DNA from: Macrotrachela quadricornifera
Taxonomy: Eukaryota > Rotifera > Eurotatoria > Philodinida > Philodinidae
Direction of reading: 5' to 3'
Length of the DNA stretch: 64,000 nucleotides
Assembly (NCBI GenBank): GCA_022393335.1
Contig: JAJEKB010021035.1
Coordinates: 3,353 to 67,352, forward strand
Shown here: one piece after another, positions 1 through 11,168 of the stretch
How positions within the stretch are numbered: the stretch's first letter is position 1
How the letters are laid out: every line of letters begins with the position of its first letter
Notes under the pieces: generated by a model
What the model saw: only the letters and a program-made list of their open reading frames with translations
What the model was told of the DNA's origin: nothing
Database searches by the model: none
Position numbers and translations under genes: made by a program

Positions 1-1166
1 CGAGTTATTGCAAAAATACCCACGGCCATCTATTTTTTGGACAGACCTTAGTAAACTGACTTTAGTTCCAAAAGTTATAATATATACAAAGACAATCATA
101 GATCATTGAAAAATTCCATTTTTTTCCATGGGAGACAGAACAACTGGTGATGCTATATATATCAACTTCTAGCCTGTGAAAAGCTCTACAAAACTGTATA
201 TAAATATATTTTTCTACAAATACTTTTCAATGATATCAATAGTCATTATGATTAGTACCTGATGGTACTTTTAGACACATGACCATCTATTAATGAACTG
301 ACTCTAGTTCCACTAAATTCTTATGAAAATCAGATTTAACATATACTATTCGACGCACCTCGATTTGCTCTACAAAATGGTATATTTGGTTTCTCAATTT
401 CGAACAGTTCTCATAATTCGGTAGGGCACTTTAAACATCGTGATCAGAGCTTTTGGTATACCCTCAAGTACATTCCAATTTCACAAGAATTTGGTAAAAA
501 GGAAAACCTGTGCGCATATAGTAGCTATAGAGAAATTGTGTAAGACTATTAGCAGTTTTTTCTCATTTTTAAAGTTTTAGGCGGAGAAAACTCGCTCAAA
601 ACCTTGCTTGGAACATTTAAAAATTGTTTTTTGTACGTTTGACGACGTGCTCTTTCATTTGTACAGATCAAAAGTATTTTTAAGTGAAAACGAGTTTGAA
701 ATCGAAAGCGCGCAAAAACCATTATGATGTTCGAAATTGGTACGTTTGATTTCCTATTGTCAACTGAGTTTCAGCCCAAAAATGAGGAAGCAGTTGATCG
801 CCTTTTCTCGTCAGAACAAATTTATATATGGGTACTTTTATTCAACAGAACTCGTTCAACTCTACCAAAATTCATTATAATCGAAAAATGTTGAAATAAT
901 GATTTCTCTTTTTTTGATGACATTTTTTTCGATTTTAGTAGATCTTGATAGATGTTAATCAATTTAGAAAGTCTTGAAATACAATCAATTCGCTAAAATT
1001 TATTTGAATTCGAACGATTTCCTTTATTAACAAGTGTTGAATGCATTTCATTAATTGTGTTCTTACATCAATATAGTTTTTTAGTCCTAATAATTTCCTT
1101 TCACTAAGGCTACAATTTTAAATTATAATCGTTTTGTTTTAGACAAATTTATTTTTTCATTTAATT
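1..1166. other. Intergenic stretch, no gene seen
   Basis: No open frame of gene quality on either strand. A short phrase near 27-75 (CATCTATT, then AACTGACT and TAGTTCCA) recurs in similar form at about 285-320, a weak local duplication. The last 100 bases are the immediate upstream of the gene starting at 1167; I see no clear TATA box. Confidence 0.5.
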
Positions 1167-4100
1167 ATGCGTACCTTTCTAAAGGTTGCTTTGGCATTTC
1201 TATTGATTACTATAGCAACAATAGTTGTCTCTATTGCTTCTTGGGTTTATTTTTCACGGAAATACAATGATATTTTGTCATCAAGTAGAATTATTTATTT
1301 TATTATATTTTTGTCTATTCAAACTTATTTATTTGCTAGATGAAATAACAACAAGAGGAATTCCAAACATTTCAACAACAAGAAACGGTAATTCTAGAAC
1401 TTATGAAAAATAGATAGAATACTATTTCTACTATTTTGCGATTCTATTGCTTTAGAAATGGAAACATTCGTAAATTTGTTTGGTTAAATCGAGTTTCTTT
1501 TTTGTAATTCCGGACCAAGACACTTTTTCCTTGATAAAATATTTATATACTGTCTATCTAACACTAAACATGGAAATTTTTCGCTCTTATGAAGGTCTTT
1601 TGCAAAAAACCCTAGCCTTGAAAACTTTGGCAGATAAAAGCATTGACGTGTTTTTACATAACATATTAAAATCTTATCATAACAAAGATCACATTATCCT
1701 TCAGTTATACGATAATATCTTGACCTGCAATAATAAAAATTTTACTATACAAATAAAGAAATATTTCGCATCATTTATAGTTTTTCTTAACATCATAGTT
1801 TTTTGGAAAAATTTCTCCGTAATCTCAACTTCTTCAAAATGTTATATTCAATAATCTGAAACTATTTTCCTAAGTAAGAAATATCTGGGATGCTAATTTC
1901 TCGTTTTAAAAATAATTTATATGGAAATCTGTAGCACCCAACTAGATAAATTCAATAATATTCCACCACCCAAGTAAATCTAATAGAAATTTGAATCACA
2001 AAATTCCTAGCAAATCCAATACTCAATTTTGATAAAAATATTAAAACATCGATTTCAACATGGGTCTTACAGAAGTCTATCAAAGTTCATTTTGTTCCCT
2101 CATTTTCTAACTCTTTTGATTAAGCTTTTGAAGTCTTTATTTCGTGTTTTGAAACATTCAACTACATGAATAGTTGATGTCGAGCATAAACATCTGTATA
2201 TAAATAAGAGTTAGATATACGATATAATTTATCGATAATATTCGATTGTCAAGTAGAAATTTGCACCGCGTCTAAAGCAACTACGACGATTACAAAACAG
2301 CAATGTAGCTGATAACCATTCTAAAGTCTTTTCGAGTAAAACCGTCTGACGACACTTGCTTAATGGTAGCTGAGAAAAAATATTTCTTCATTAACTTTTT
2401 TTGTCATTGTTACTTTATTATACTATTTCCTAAGAAGTAACGTTTTCTTTCTGAATAGCTCCTCCATATGAATAACAATATAAATTTGAAAATATCACAG
2501 AAGAATATTCAATTAAGCAAGTTATAGCTGAACGCACCAATATATATAGTGGAATGCAAACAAATTGTTGTTAGTATCTGATGAAGATTTTTTTTCTGAG
2601 GATGACGAATATCAAAAACTGTTTGTTGATCATAGTCTATACAACGCTGAGTATATAAAGATAATAATTAATAACTAGTTTGACTTTTCTGATACTTAAA
2701 AACACACAAATAGTGTGTCTTCAACTGTGCACGCAAAGCAACTTAATCTAGTTTTACTGATACATATTATTTTGATCATCAAGTATAAGATGGAATCAGA
2801 ATAATAAAAGAACGCCTATGCATCTTAATTTATATCAAAATTTTATAGGTGAAGTTTCAGCTCAAAATAAAGCGTGAGGCAAGAGATAAACTAAATGCTA
2901 TTTCTTTGAAATGTGATCCACATTTGTACTAAACGATGTATTCTAAGAACTGTTCAGTTGGGACAAATTTTACCTATCATCTAAGATTTTTCAACACTAA
3001 AAATTTCAAGTTGATCCTATCAATTATTATTGAGAAAGTGAGGGAATCGGGCGTAAAGACTATTTATATAGAGAGAACTATAGATCATGATCATCTATTC
3101 GCTTTTATGATCAACTATTATCAGAGCTTATTGCCATGTCATTAGGGACTCTGGACAAAGATCTTTGCTAATAATATGATTTCCATGACTCGACACTATT
3201 CGCAGTGCTGAGTACAGTAAGATGATCATTCAACCCATAGATAGTACAAATGGATCTCAAATGACAACACTTTTCAATTAATCTATAGATTCTTTTTTAT
3301 AAGTCTCGCTTACGCTGATTTCTGTAGTATAGTCTGGATCATCGAAGAATGTTTTGAAGTAATTCGTTCCTACACCCACAAAATAGAACTTGAGCAAGTG
3401 TATATGTACAACGAGAATTATTTTTGTTTCCAATTTAATTTGTTTTATAATTAAACTTGCAGAAATTTGAACTGAAAATAAACCTATCTACCATATTAGT
3501 TATATTGAAATTCGTTGAGTTTTGATTTAGATCATTTTATTATCTATATAAGATTTAATTGACATCGATCTATTTGTAACTTAACACAAACTTAATAAAA
3601 AATATCAAAATGAAGTAATTTCCCTTTACAAGATAATAGTTCTTATTTGAAATGATAATTATCTGAGAAAACTCAAAATTCATTTTATTTACAATGGATA
3701 CAAATCAATGAAAAATGTAAGATCATAAATATTTCTGCTTATGAAATCACACCAGGGATGTGCCGAAGAGAAAAAAGTGGGGGGGGGGGGGCCGAACAGA
3801 AATTTTTTGTGAATTGATAAGGTGGATATACAATTTTTTAAAAGTGGGGGGGGTCCAAAATATTTTTTCCATTCTAAGATCTTTTTCTACACAAAAATAA
3901 TGAAAATTTCCCAACAGTGGGGGGCACCGGACCCCCTCCTGCCACCCCGTCGGCACATCCCTGAATCACAAATTCTCTATGAATGTCTATTTCAATAGAA
4001 AGAGATAAGAAATACAAAGACATACCAGGAAGCATCGATTTATTAATAATTGAATCTCCTTTTTTTGTAACTTTTCAACGCTTAAGAATATTCATTGCAG

Positions 4101-7100
4101 AATGTGATAATTTCAGTAGTGATTAGTGTCTATAGTACTTCATTAGGTTCTTATTCTAAATTTTAATCGATTTTTAATATTCAAAATCTGAAACTAAATA
4201 TAAAAGATCAATTATAGATTGTCTCTTAAACATGATACGATAGTTCAAACAAATGTGATCACTCACTTTAGCAACTTAAAATTCGAATGTTTCAAAAAAA
4301 CAAAAAATAATTAATAAATAGATTTAAAAGAAAGAAATCCTGAATAAATATAATAAAAACTAATGCCTTATTTGATGAGTGATTAGATTGAAGATAAATT
4401 AGTCTTTAATAATGGAAAAGTTTTTTTAAAAAGTTATTAAAATCAACAAAAAGATTTCTTACAAATATCAATAGTATTTTTTCAGACAAAAAACAGAGTT
4501 TTTCAATTTAAATATTACATTAAATAAAGAATATTGATTTTTATTAGATGCAACTTTTTTTTAAAAAAATTTTGTTAGAAATTCTATGTTAGAATTAATT
4601 TCATATTTTATTTAGTTTACCTTCAAAAGATAATATTGAGTTTATACGTATAACTTTTCTCGATTAGTCGTCTTCATAAAATTATCAGTTCAGATTTAAA
4701 GATATATTAAATGAATGATACAATATCCACTTTCTGCTGTCAAAAAAAAAGACAAACTATTCGAAAAAAAAAATTTACTTTTTCCATTATATTGTCCATG
4801 AATGAATACTGTACATTTTTACATTTTATAGTTGGTTCAATAAATACTACAACTATGATAATCAATATATCAACAAGTAAGTTTATTTTACAATATTTAG
4901 TTTGTCGATAAATATGCTTATTAATAAGTTATTTTTCTTCTATTAAAAATTGTCGCATATTTAATTGTTTTTCATATATAAATGTATATCGAGATAACTT
5001 CCTATAAAATGTGTGTAAAATACTCGTTTTCTGATGCTGAACAGTGTTTCATTAGATAACTTTGATCGTTACTAACAATAAAAAAATTTATTTAAAGTTA
5101 TCATATATACTTCTATGCAAATTGATGTAAAAGGAAACTAGTTGATTGTTCTGTATAGACATTTTTCAAGAAACGTATAAAAGAAAATTTAAGATATAAA
5201 TATCAGTTGAAACGTTGAAACATCTGTTATAGTTGATTAAAAACTAATGTTTATTTACAAATTTACAGTAAAATTTTCAGAACTTTTATCTAAATTTTTC
5301 TTTGAGGTCAAACTCCATTCTCAGAGATGATCTAGTTTGTCTTGATATTTAACCCAATCAATTATACTATTGTGTAGAATTAAAAAGCAATGAAGAAAAT
5401 AAAGAGCTCAGAACTTAGTGTGTTCCACATAAATTATTATTCTTTAATAAAATATATAATTCAACATCAGTTATATGAATTATTATCTCTCATACTATTA
5501 AAATTCTCTCTTCTTACAAGAAATTTTGTCAGAAGTAGAGAAATATAAAAATCTCATTATATAGATTTAAGTTTTCAATACTTGTTATTTATTTAATAGC
5601 CACTTCGTTGATGCCACGGTGGCAATATTTATCAGTCTTGACTGTCTATAGTCCAAGATTTTGTCGTACAACTTCCTGTATCGTTCCAGACACATATTTT
5701 GAAGCGATTGCAATCAATGTATACACCACTGGACTTTATACTATTGTATCCAATAGTACCATAGATACATATGGCTATATATACAACAACAGTTTCGATC
5801 CTAATTCTGTAAATCAAAATTTGCTATTAAAAAACGATGATGATGCAGGCAGTCTACAATTCAAATTGACAATGACGTTGGAAGCTACAACAAAATATAT
5901 TTTGGTAGTAACAACATATAGCGCATATCAATCAGGACAAATTTTTATCAATGCAAGCGGCCCGGATTTCGGTAATTTTACGCGGTTAAACATACCAAGT
6001 AAGAAAACGAGTTATGTAACCATAATTTTTGAGTTAAGCATATCAATCATCGATACAAGAATGTAAGGAATTGTACAGAATATAAGATGTTCTATTATCA
6101 AAATAACTCAGTAACACTACAGTGAAAGTGTTTGTTATAAGGAGTTCCAAACATAATGAAAAGTGTAATTAGTCATTTGATATAAATTTTTAAAAATAAC
6201 AATTAGTAAGAAAAACTTTTTTTTTATTTAATCTAAAATGTTGAAATTTTCATTAAATATATCACATTGAATACTAGATATAAAAACTAAATCGAATCAA
6301 ATTCTTTTATAATTTGATTAGTTCGAGTAAATAAAGATTTTTTTTCTCATTTCTTATCAGTTTAATTTTTTTTGTCCGTATTTAGCTTCGATCAAGGTGC
6401 TATACACCTCTTATTATTCTCTTCCATCTTACTTTTTAATACATGTTGATAAATGTACAAGAAATCTCTCATTTATTTATTGGATACAATAACATTAGTT
6501 CAGTCTTGCGGTTTTCATCAATTACAAGCGAATCAATTGGAATATGTTTGTTTTTCATAATGTATAAGATGAAATCTATTTATGACTAATCATCTTTAAA
6601 ACCCAATGAAAATGATTTAGAATCTAGATGAAATTTTGATTCCGATCATTGATTTAGATAAAGGAACTTGAGATTTATAATTCAAGATATAATGAAAATA
6701 ATTCTCTGATTATATTCCAACATTGAGCAAATAGACTCATGTATTTATATTTGCTAAATTATCGCAATTTTTAATTATAATAGTTCGAGATCTTGATGAA
6801 AGTATAATGAAAAATAAGAAAGAATATTACATCTTGAATTAAAGATTTTAAGTTCGTCTAATTAAACTAACGATCAGAATTGAAGTTTTTTCTTGCTATC
6901 AGATTATTTTCATCCATTATTTTATCTGTTTTTCTAAAATGATTAGTTTTACGTAATCTCTTTCTTATACATTATCGGAGAAGAAAGCACTGCGATTTTT
7001 CTTCTTTCAATTGGTGAAAATTACACATCACTAGCTATAAAATTCTTTGTTAGAAATACGTCATCATTTATAAATTATATTAATAATGACATGGGTTTTG

Positions 7101-8947
7101 TTTCTGGATTATTTAGATGTTGTTATCAATAATATAAAGTAAAAATATTCTACTAGAACTATAAGTTTGTTTTATATGAAACAGAATTAAATTACTTAGA
7201 TTTGACCAAAAGTTTTGAAAACAGTAAATAAAAATCTGCAGATAAGAAGGTATTTTTATTTTTATTTTATCAAATGTTAAGGATAGTTGTCAATATTATT
7301 TATTTCAAGACAAATCCTTTCGACACAATTTGTTAAAAGTGTTTTTCTTCAAAAACTTTTAGGCATCTTAGATATTGCATGAGTTAGTCAAGTTTCACTT
7401 ATTTCATTACTTAAACTACGTTTGATAAAATCAGTTAATCAGAAATTAAATAATATCAGATCTGTTGAATATGACATTATATTGTTACTTTATTCTGTCA
7501 AATAATTAATAACATCGAATGAGTATTAATTAATTCACCGATAATCATCAAGTATTTTTGAACATTTTGAACCAGATGTCTGTCTTTGTTTGTTTTCATA
7601 TTCCATTATAAAAGGGCATCAGACAATTTTTGATATAATACTTATACTCTACGATCTTATTTTTATCTACATTCAGAATTATTTTATTTAAAGAATATAT
7701 CATCTTCAAGTTTTGATTTGAATCTGTTTTCATGAACAATAGAGTTAGATAATTCGTTCACAATAAGTTAGTTAGCATCAAATGACTTATGACTGACCTA
7801 TCCCAGAGCAGTGCTAAAGTATAACTGACATAATCGAATAAAATTTTGCTGAATTTTTAAAACAAATAAAACTTGATTAACTCATATAGCATCTAAGATG
7901 TCTAAAAATTTTTGAAGAAAAAAACTTTCAACAAATTGTGTCGATAGGATTCATCTTGGATTAAATAATACTGACAACTATTCTCAACATTTGATAAAAT
8001 AAAAATAAAAATACCTTCTTATTTTTAAATTTTTATTTAATGTGTTCAAAACTTTTAGTCAACTCTAAGTATATTCCTTTCATGGTATTGTAGTATAAGT
8101 AGCGATCTATCTAAATGAGTGCAACGCGATTTAAATTATACTTTTCTGTTTAATGATTGTTTTTATTATTTAAATGATAAATATTTCAGAATATTCTAAA
8201 AAACATAAAACAAAAAAAAATATTTTAAGAAGTGAAATACAATTAATCATGACTACATTTATTAAAGAATAAATACATTTAAAACAGTAGAATGCAAAAA
8301 ATAAATTGACAAAGTTATTGACGCAAGTGATATTGTACTATAATCGAATAAAACATACATTGATCTAATACAAATCATATTGAACTGGAATTTTGTGAAT
8401 GTCTTTTGTTTCCAATTCAATATACTTGTTAAATCAGTTAGAATAGTATTTAACATCAATCCATATATTAAAAAAAAAGCAAAATTTTATTTTGTACCTC
8501 AGAGCTCTTTTTAAATTCAAAATATTAACTAATTTTGATTTTTCTTGTCTAGATAATGTGTTTTCATTTGCTGTGCAATCACAATACACATCAGCTTTGA
8601 CCACCAGCAGTCCATTGTATTGTCGAATAGTCACTTGTAAAACATTGAGATATTATTATCAAGCTATTCAGATTAACGTATCTACATCAGGTTTTCATAG
8701 AATTTTATGTAATAGTACTATGAATACATTTGGATATATATACAATAATATTTTCAGACCTTTTTTCGTGCCAAGATACAAATTCGCCGATGATGATAGT
8801 GGTGGTAATAATCAATTCATGTTCATTGTTATGTTAGAAACTACAATAAAGTATATTTTGGTGGTAACAACATCCTCACCAAATGTTACAGGATTGTTCT
8901 CAATCATTATAGATAGTCCAGGACCTGTTACTATCAGTAGTGGTTAA
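1167..8947 (+). CDS. Type II membrane protein with two repeated ectodomains, exons widely split
   Basis: Predicted exons: 1167-1284, 1340-1387, 5600-5998 and 8553-8947. Exon 1 starts MRTFLKVALAFLLITIATIV, a short basic tail followed by a hydrophobic signal anchor. Its 55-bp intron ends TTTGCTAG. Exons 3 and 4 (399 and about 390 bases) each encode one ~130-aa module with a shared plan: QYxSxLT, SPxxCRxxxC, AIxINV, YGYIYNN, a DD pair, then TKYILVVTT. The modules are clearly homologous. Every junction is phase 1, so the four pieces join in frame and the domain exons are symmetric. Exon 4 runs into TAA at 8945; a GT at 8943 could instead continue the gene. The module recalls small beta-sandwich domains such as pre-peptidase C-terminal domains, which is inference. 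The intervals 1388-5599 and 5999-8552 are very long for this genome and hold repeats, so missing middle exons or gene decay are possible. Confidence 0.55.
3753..3963. mobile_element. hAT-type MITE with G-rich interior
   Basis: The element is 211 bp with 14-bp terminal inverted repeats CAGGGATGTGCCGA. It is flanked by AATCACAC on the left and AATCACAA on the right, an 8-bp target duplication with one mismatch, which is the hAT signature. It has no transposase frame. The interior carries a run of about a dozen G at 3780 and further G- or C-runs. It lies in the long intron of the gene at 1167-8947. Confidence 0.8.
7194..8070. repeat. Foldback repeat, ~200-bp inverted arms
   Basis: Bases 7194-7394 match the reverse complement of 7871-8070 over about 200 bp with scattered mismatches; shared anchors are AAAAGTTTTGAA, ATTTGATAAAATAAAAATAA (read on the right arm) and AATTGTGTCGA. 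The roughly 475-bp centre has no open frame. It looks like a non-autonomous DNA transposon or foldback element. A diverged copy of one arm lies at 62550-62655, so it is a dispersed family. It sits between the two domain exons of the gene at 1167-8947. Confidence 0.75.
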
Positions 8948-9948
8948 AAACAATACTATTTATCACTTGATATAAGAAATGTGACATTGAATTTCTCAAT
9001 TTTCTCTTATAATTAAATGAAAAATATTTTTCTGCTTATAAATCTTACAAAATTTTTTCTTAAAATTATTTAATCTTCTCAATCAGTGTTAACATATATT
9101 TTCTAATTTTGCGCTGCTAAAATGTTGTCTTTTTCAATTTACTCTTATTGCTTTTCTATATACTTTGGCTTATTTAATTCAACTTTCATATTTATATTTT
9201 ATTTGCTTTTTTTTTCTTTTGAATAAATATTTAACCAAGCGATTTTTTTTATTTTATTCGATAACAAAAAGATAATATAGTTATATTTATTAGTTTGAAT
9301 TTGATACTACAAAAGTTATCATATTTGATCAAAAAGATGTTAATATTAATTGATCATCTAGCTTTTATTATATTCTTTATTGATTTGAAGGAGTTCATAT
9401 CGTTGTTGATAAATATAGTCGAAGCCAAAAGTTTCAAAACACTCAAAAATGGATCTCCAAGTTTCAATATCTCTTTCGAATTAAACTTCAGAGTGGTATC
9501 ATAAATTCAAGAAATCGAGAATCTCAAAGATCTCCAAAGAGATGCTGCATATACTAATAACATTACAATATAATATTGAATTATTAGACAGTAATTATAT
9601 TTTTCTTACGATTTCCAACTTCTTAGTGAGATGTCACATTTCTACAATAGATGCCGAATCTCTTGGATTTGCATCTGTCTATGGAAATTTTTTTCTTATT
9701 TTAGCCTACGAATGATGCCGAAGATGCAATATCTCTTACAGGCATATGATGAGAGACAGTATTTCTTCGAGAGAGAAAGACTAATATTAGATGTCTGATA
9801 CACAAATACGATGAAAATACTTCTGTATGTAATAGTGGCGGACCCATGATTCTGATCTAGGAGGAGCTCAGCACTCAAATCCTTTCGCAATCTGTCAGAT
9901 GCTGTCGAAGTTTTTTTGGGACAAGTCACGGTCAATATGGATATGTCG
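8948..9948. other. No gene; 3' flank and repeat fragments
   Basis: An AATAAA at about 9221 could serve the upstream gene as a polyadenylation signal. A phrase at 9505-9535 (AAATCGAGAATCT then AAGATCTCC) recurs inverted near 12555-12590, suggesting remnants of an older repeat. The short frames here have no recognisable content. Confidence 0.4.
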
Positions 9949-11168
9949 AAGGACAGATTAAAATTCAATTCAGTTTAAAATTGTCCTAGTTCGCACCAAA
10001 ATATCATTCTGAAATAGGACAAAATAAAATTTTGTTTTGCAATAATTAAAATTGAAACATTTCAACGCGAACTAGTTCATATTAAAATTTAAGTTTGAAC
10101 TAGATTAAAGTAAAATTTTGATCTGAAATGTAAAAGCGGACTAGTTCAGATTAAAATTTTGATTGGAACCGGTACAGATCGAAATACTGAAAGGATACGA
10201 CTTTTTTACACCTATAAATAACACAGTCACACAGAATGAATGAAATGATCTAATAAAAGTCAACAAACAATTTATAAATAGTTTTTTAGAATGAGTACAG
10301 TCACACTAAAAATATATGAATTTGTCCTGAGTATGGTTCTCCTTAATCTGGATAAAACGGATTCTATAAGACATAATAATTTTTATTTAGGCCTCATCAA
10401 TATTTATAGAAATTCAAATTGAAAGTTCTTTTAATAGAATCCCATCGGATTTTCCGAGTATTTTAACAGTCGGATCTGACCAATGAAAATCTTTAATCGA
10501 AAGTCCAATTATTTGCGACAGAATCGCGTTTGAATCAATAGCCAAAGTTAATCATCCTGCGGAAAAAATGTCAATAGGGAGTGTAGACAAGCATTCATCA
10601 TTATTGTGGATCATTTTTTCGAAAAATCCGAACTATTTGCTTACGTCTGATTATTTGCAGCAGCTACCACATGGCCGTTGTACTTGAAAGTGAAGTCACA
10701 TTCCAAATGTCTCAATAGAAGTGAAACTGGTTCAGAAGTTTTGACCAGCTTTGACCTGGCTTTACAAACCCATTAGACATTAAATGTAATAAACGCACAA
10801 AAAATACTGATGAAGCGCAGAATATACCAAAATGTCACTACAGCAACGTTCTGATCTATAAAAGGCATTTACTACTACATGCTCCGTTTATTGACCAAGG
10901 CTTTTAACCAATAGAAAATGTTTCATTATTAAATTCAACTTAAAGCTGATTCTGATATAAAAGTCAAACATTTTGAGAATTTCTATTTATTCTTTCAGTA
11001 TTTTAATCTATACTACTTTCGATCAACATTTTAGTCTGAACTAGTTCGGTTTAAAATGTTTCAATTCTAGTTAGTACAAATCAAAATTTTATTTTGTCTT
11101 GTTTCAGGATAATATTTTGATGTGGACTAGGACAATTTTAAACTGCAATTGACTTATAATCTGTCCTC
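9949..11168. mobile_element. Non-autonomous TIR element, ~150-180 bp inverted ends
   Basis: The ends begin AGGACAGATTA and run inverted for 150-180 bp (left 9949 to about 10130, right about 11025 to 11168), sharing GTTTAAAATTGTCCTAG, GACAAAATAAAATTTTG and GAACTAGTTCA. The left arm also contains internal near-repeats of the GAACTAGTTCA...AAAATTTTGAT phrase. The interior shows no transposase frame. I could not define a target-site duplication, so the superfamily is not assigned. Confidence 0.7.

Noticed and set aside
1480..1854. 124-codon frame downstream of the anchor exons
   Set aside because: It starts at TTG, has no recognisable domain, and lies in a predicted intron of the gene at 1167.
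9696..9968. 90-codon minus-strand frame
   Set aside because: It overlaps the end of a transposon-like repeat, has no recognisable motif, and its composition matches noncoding neighbours.
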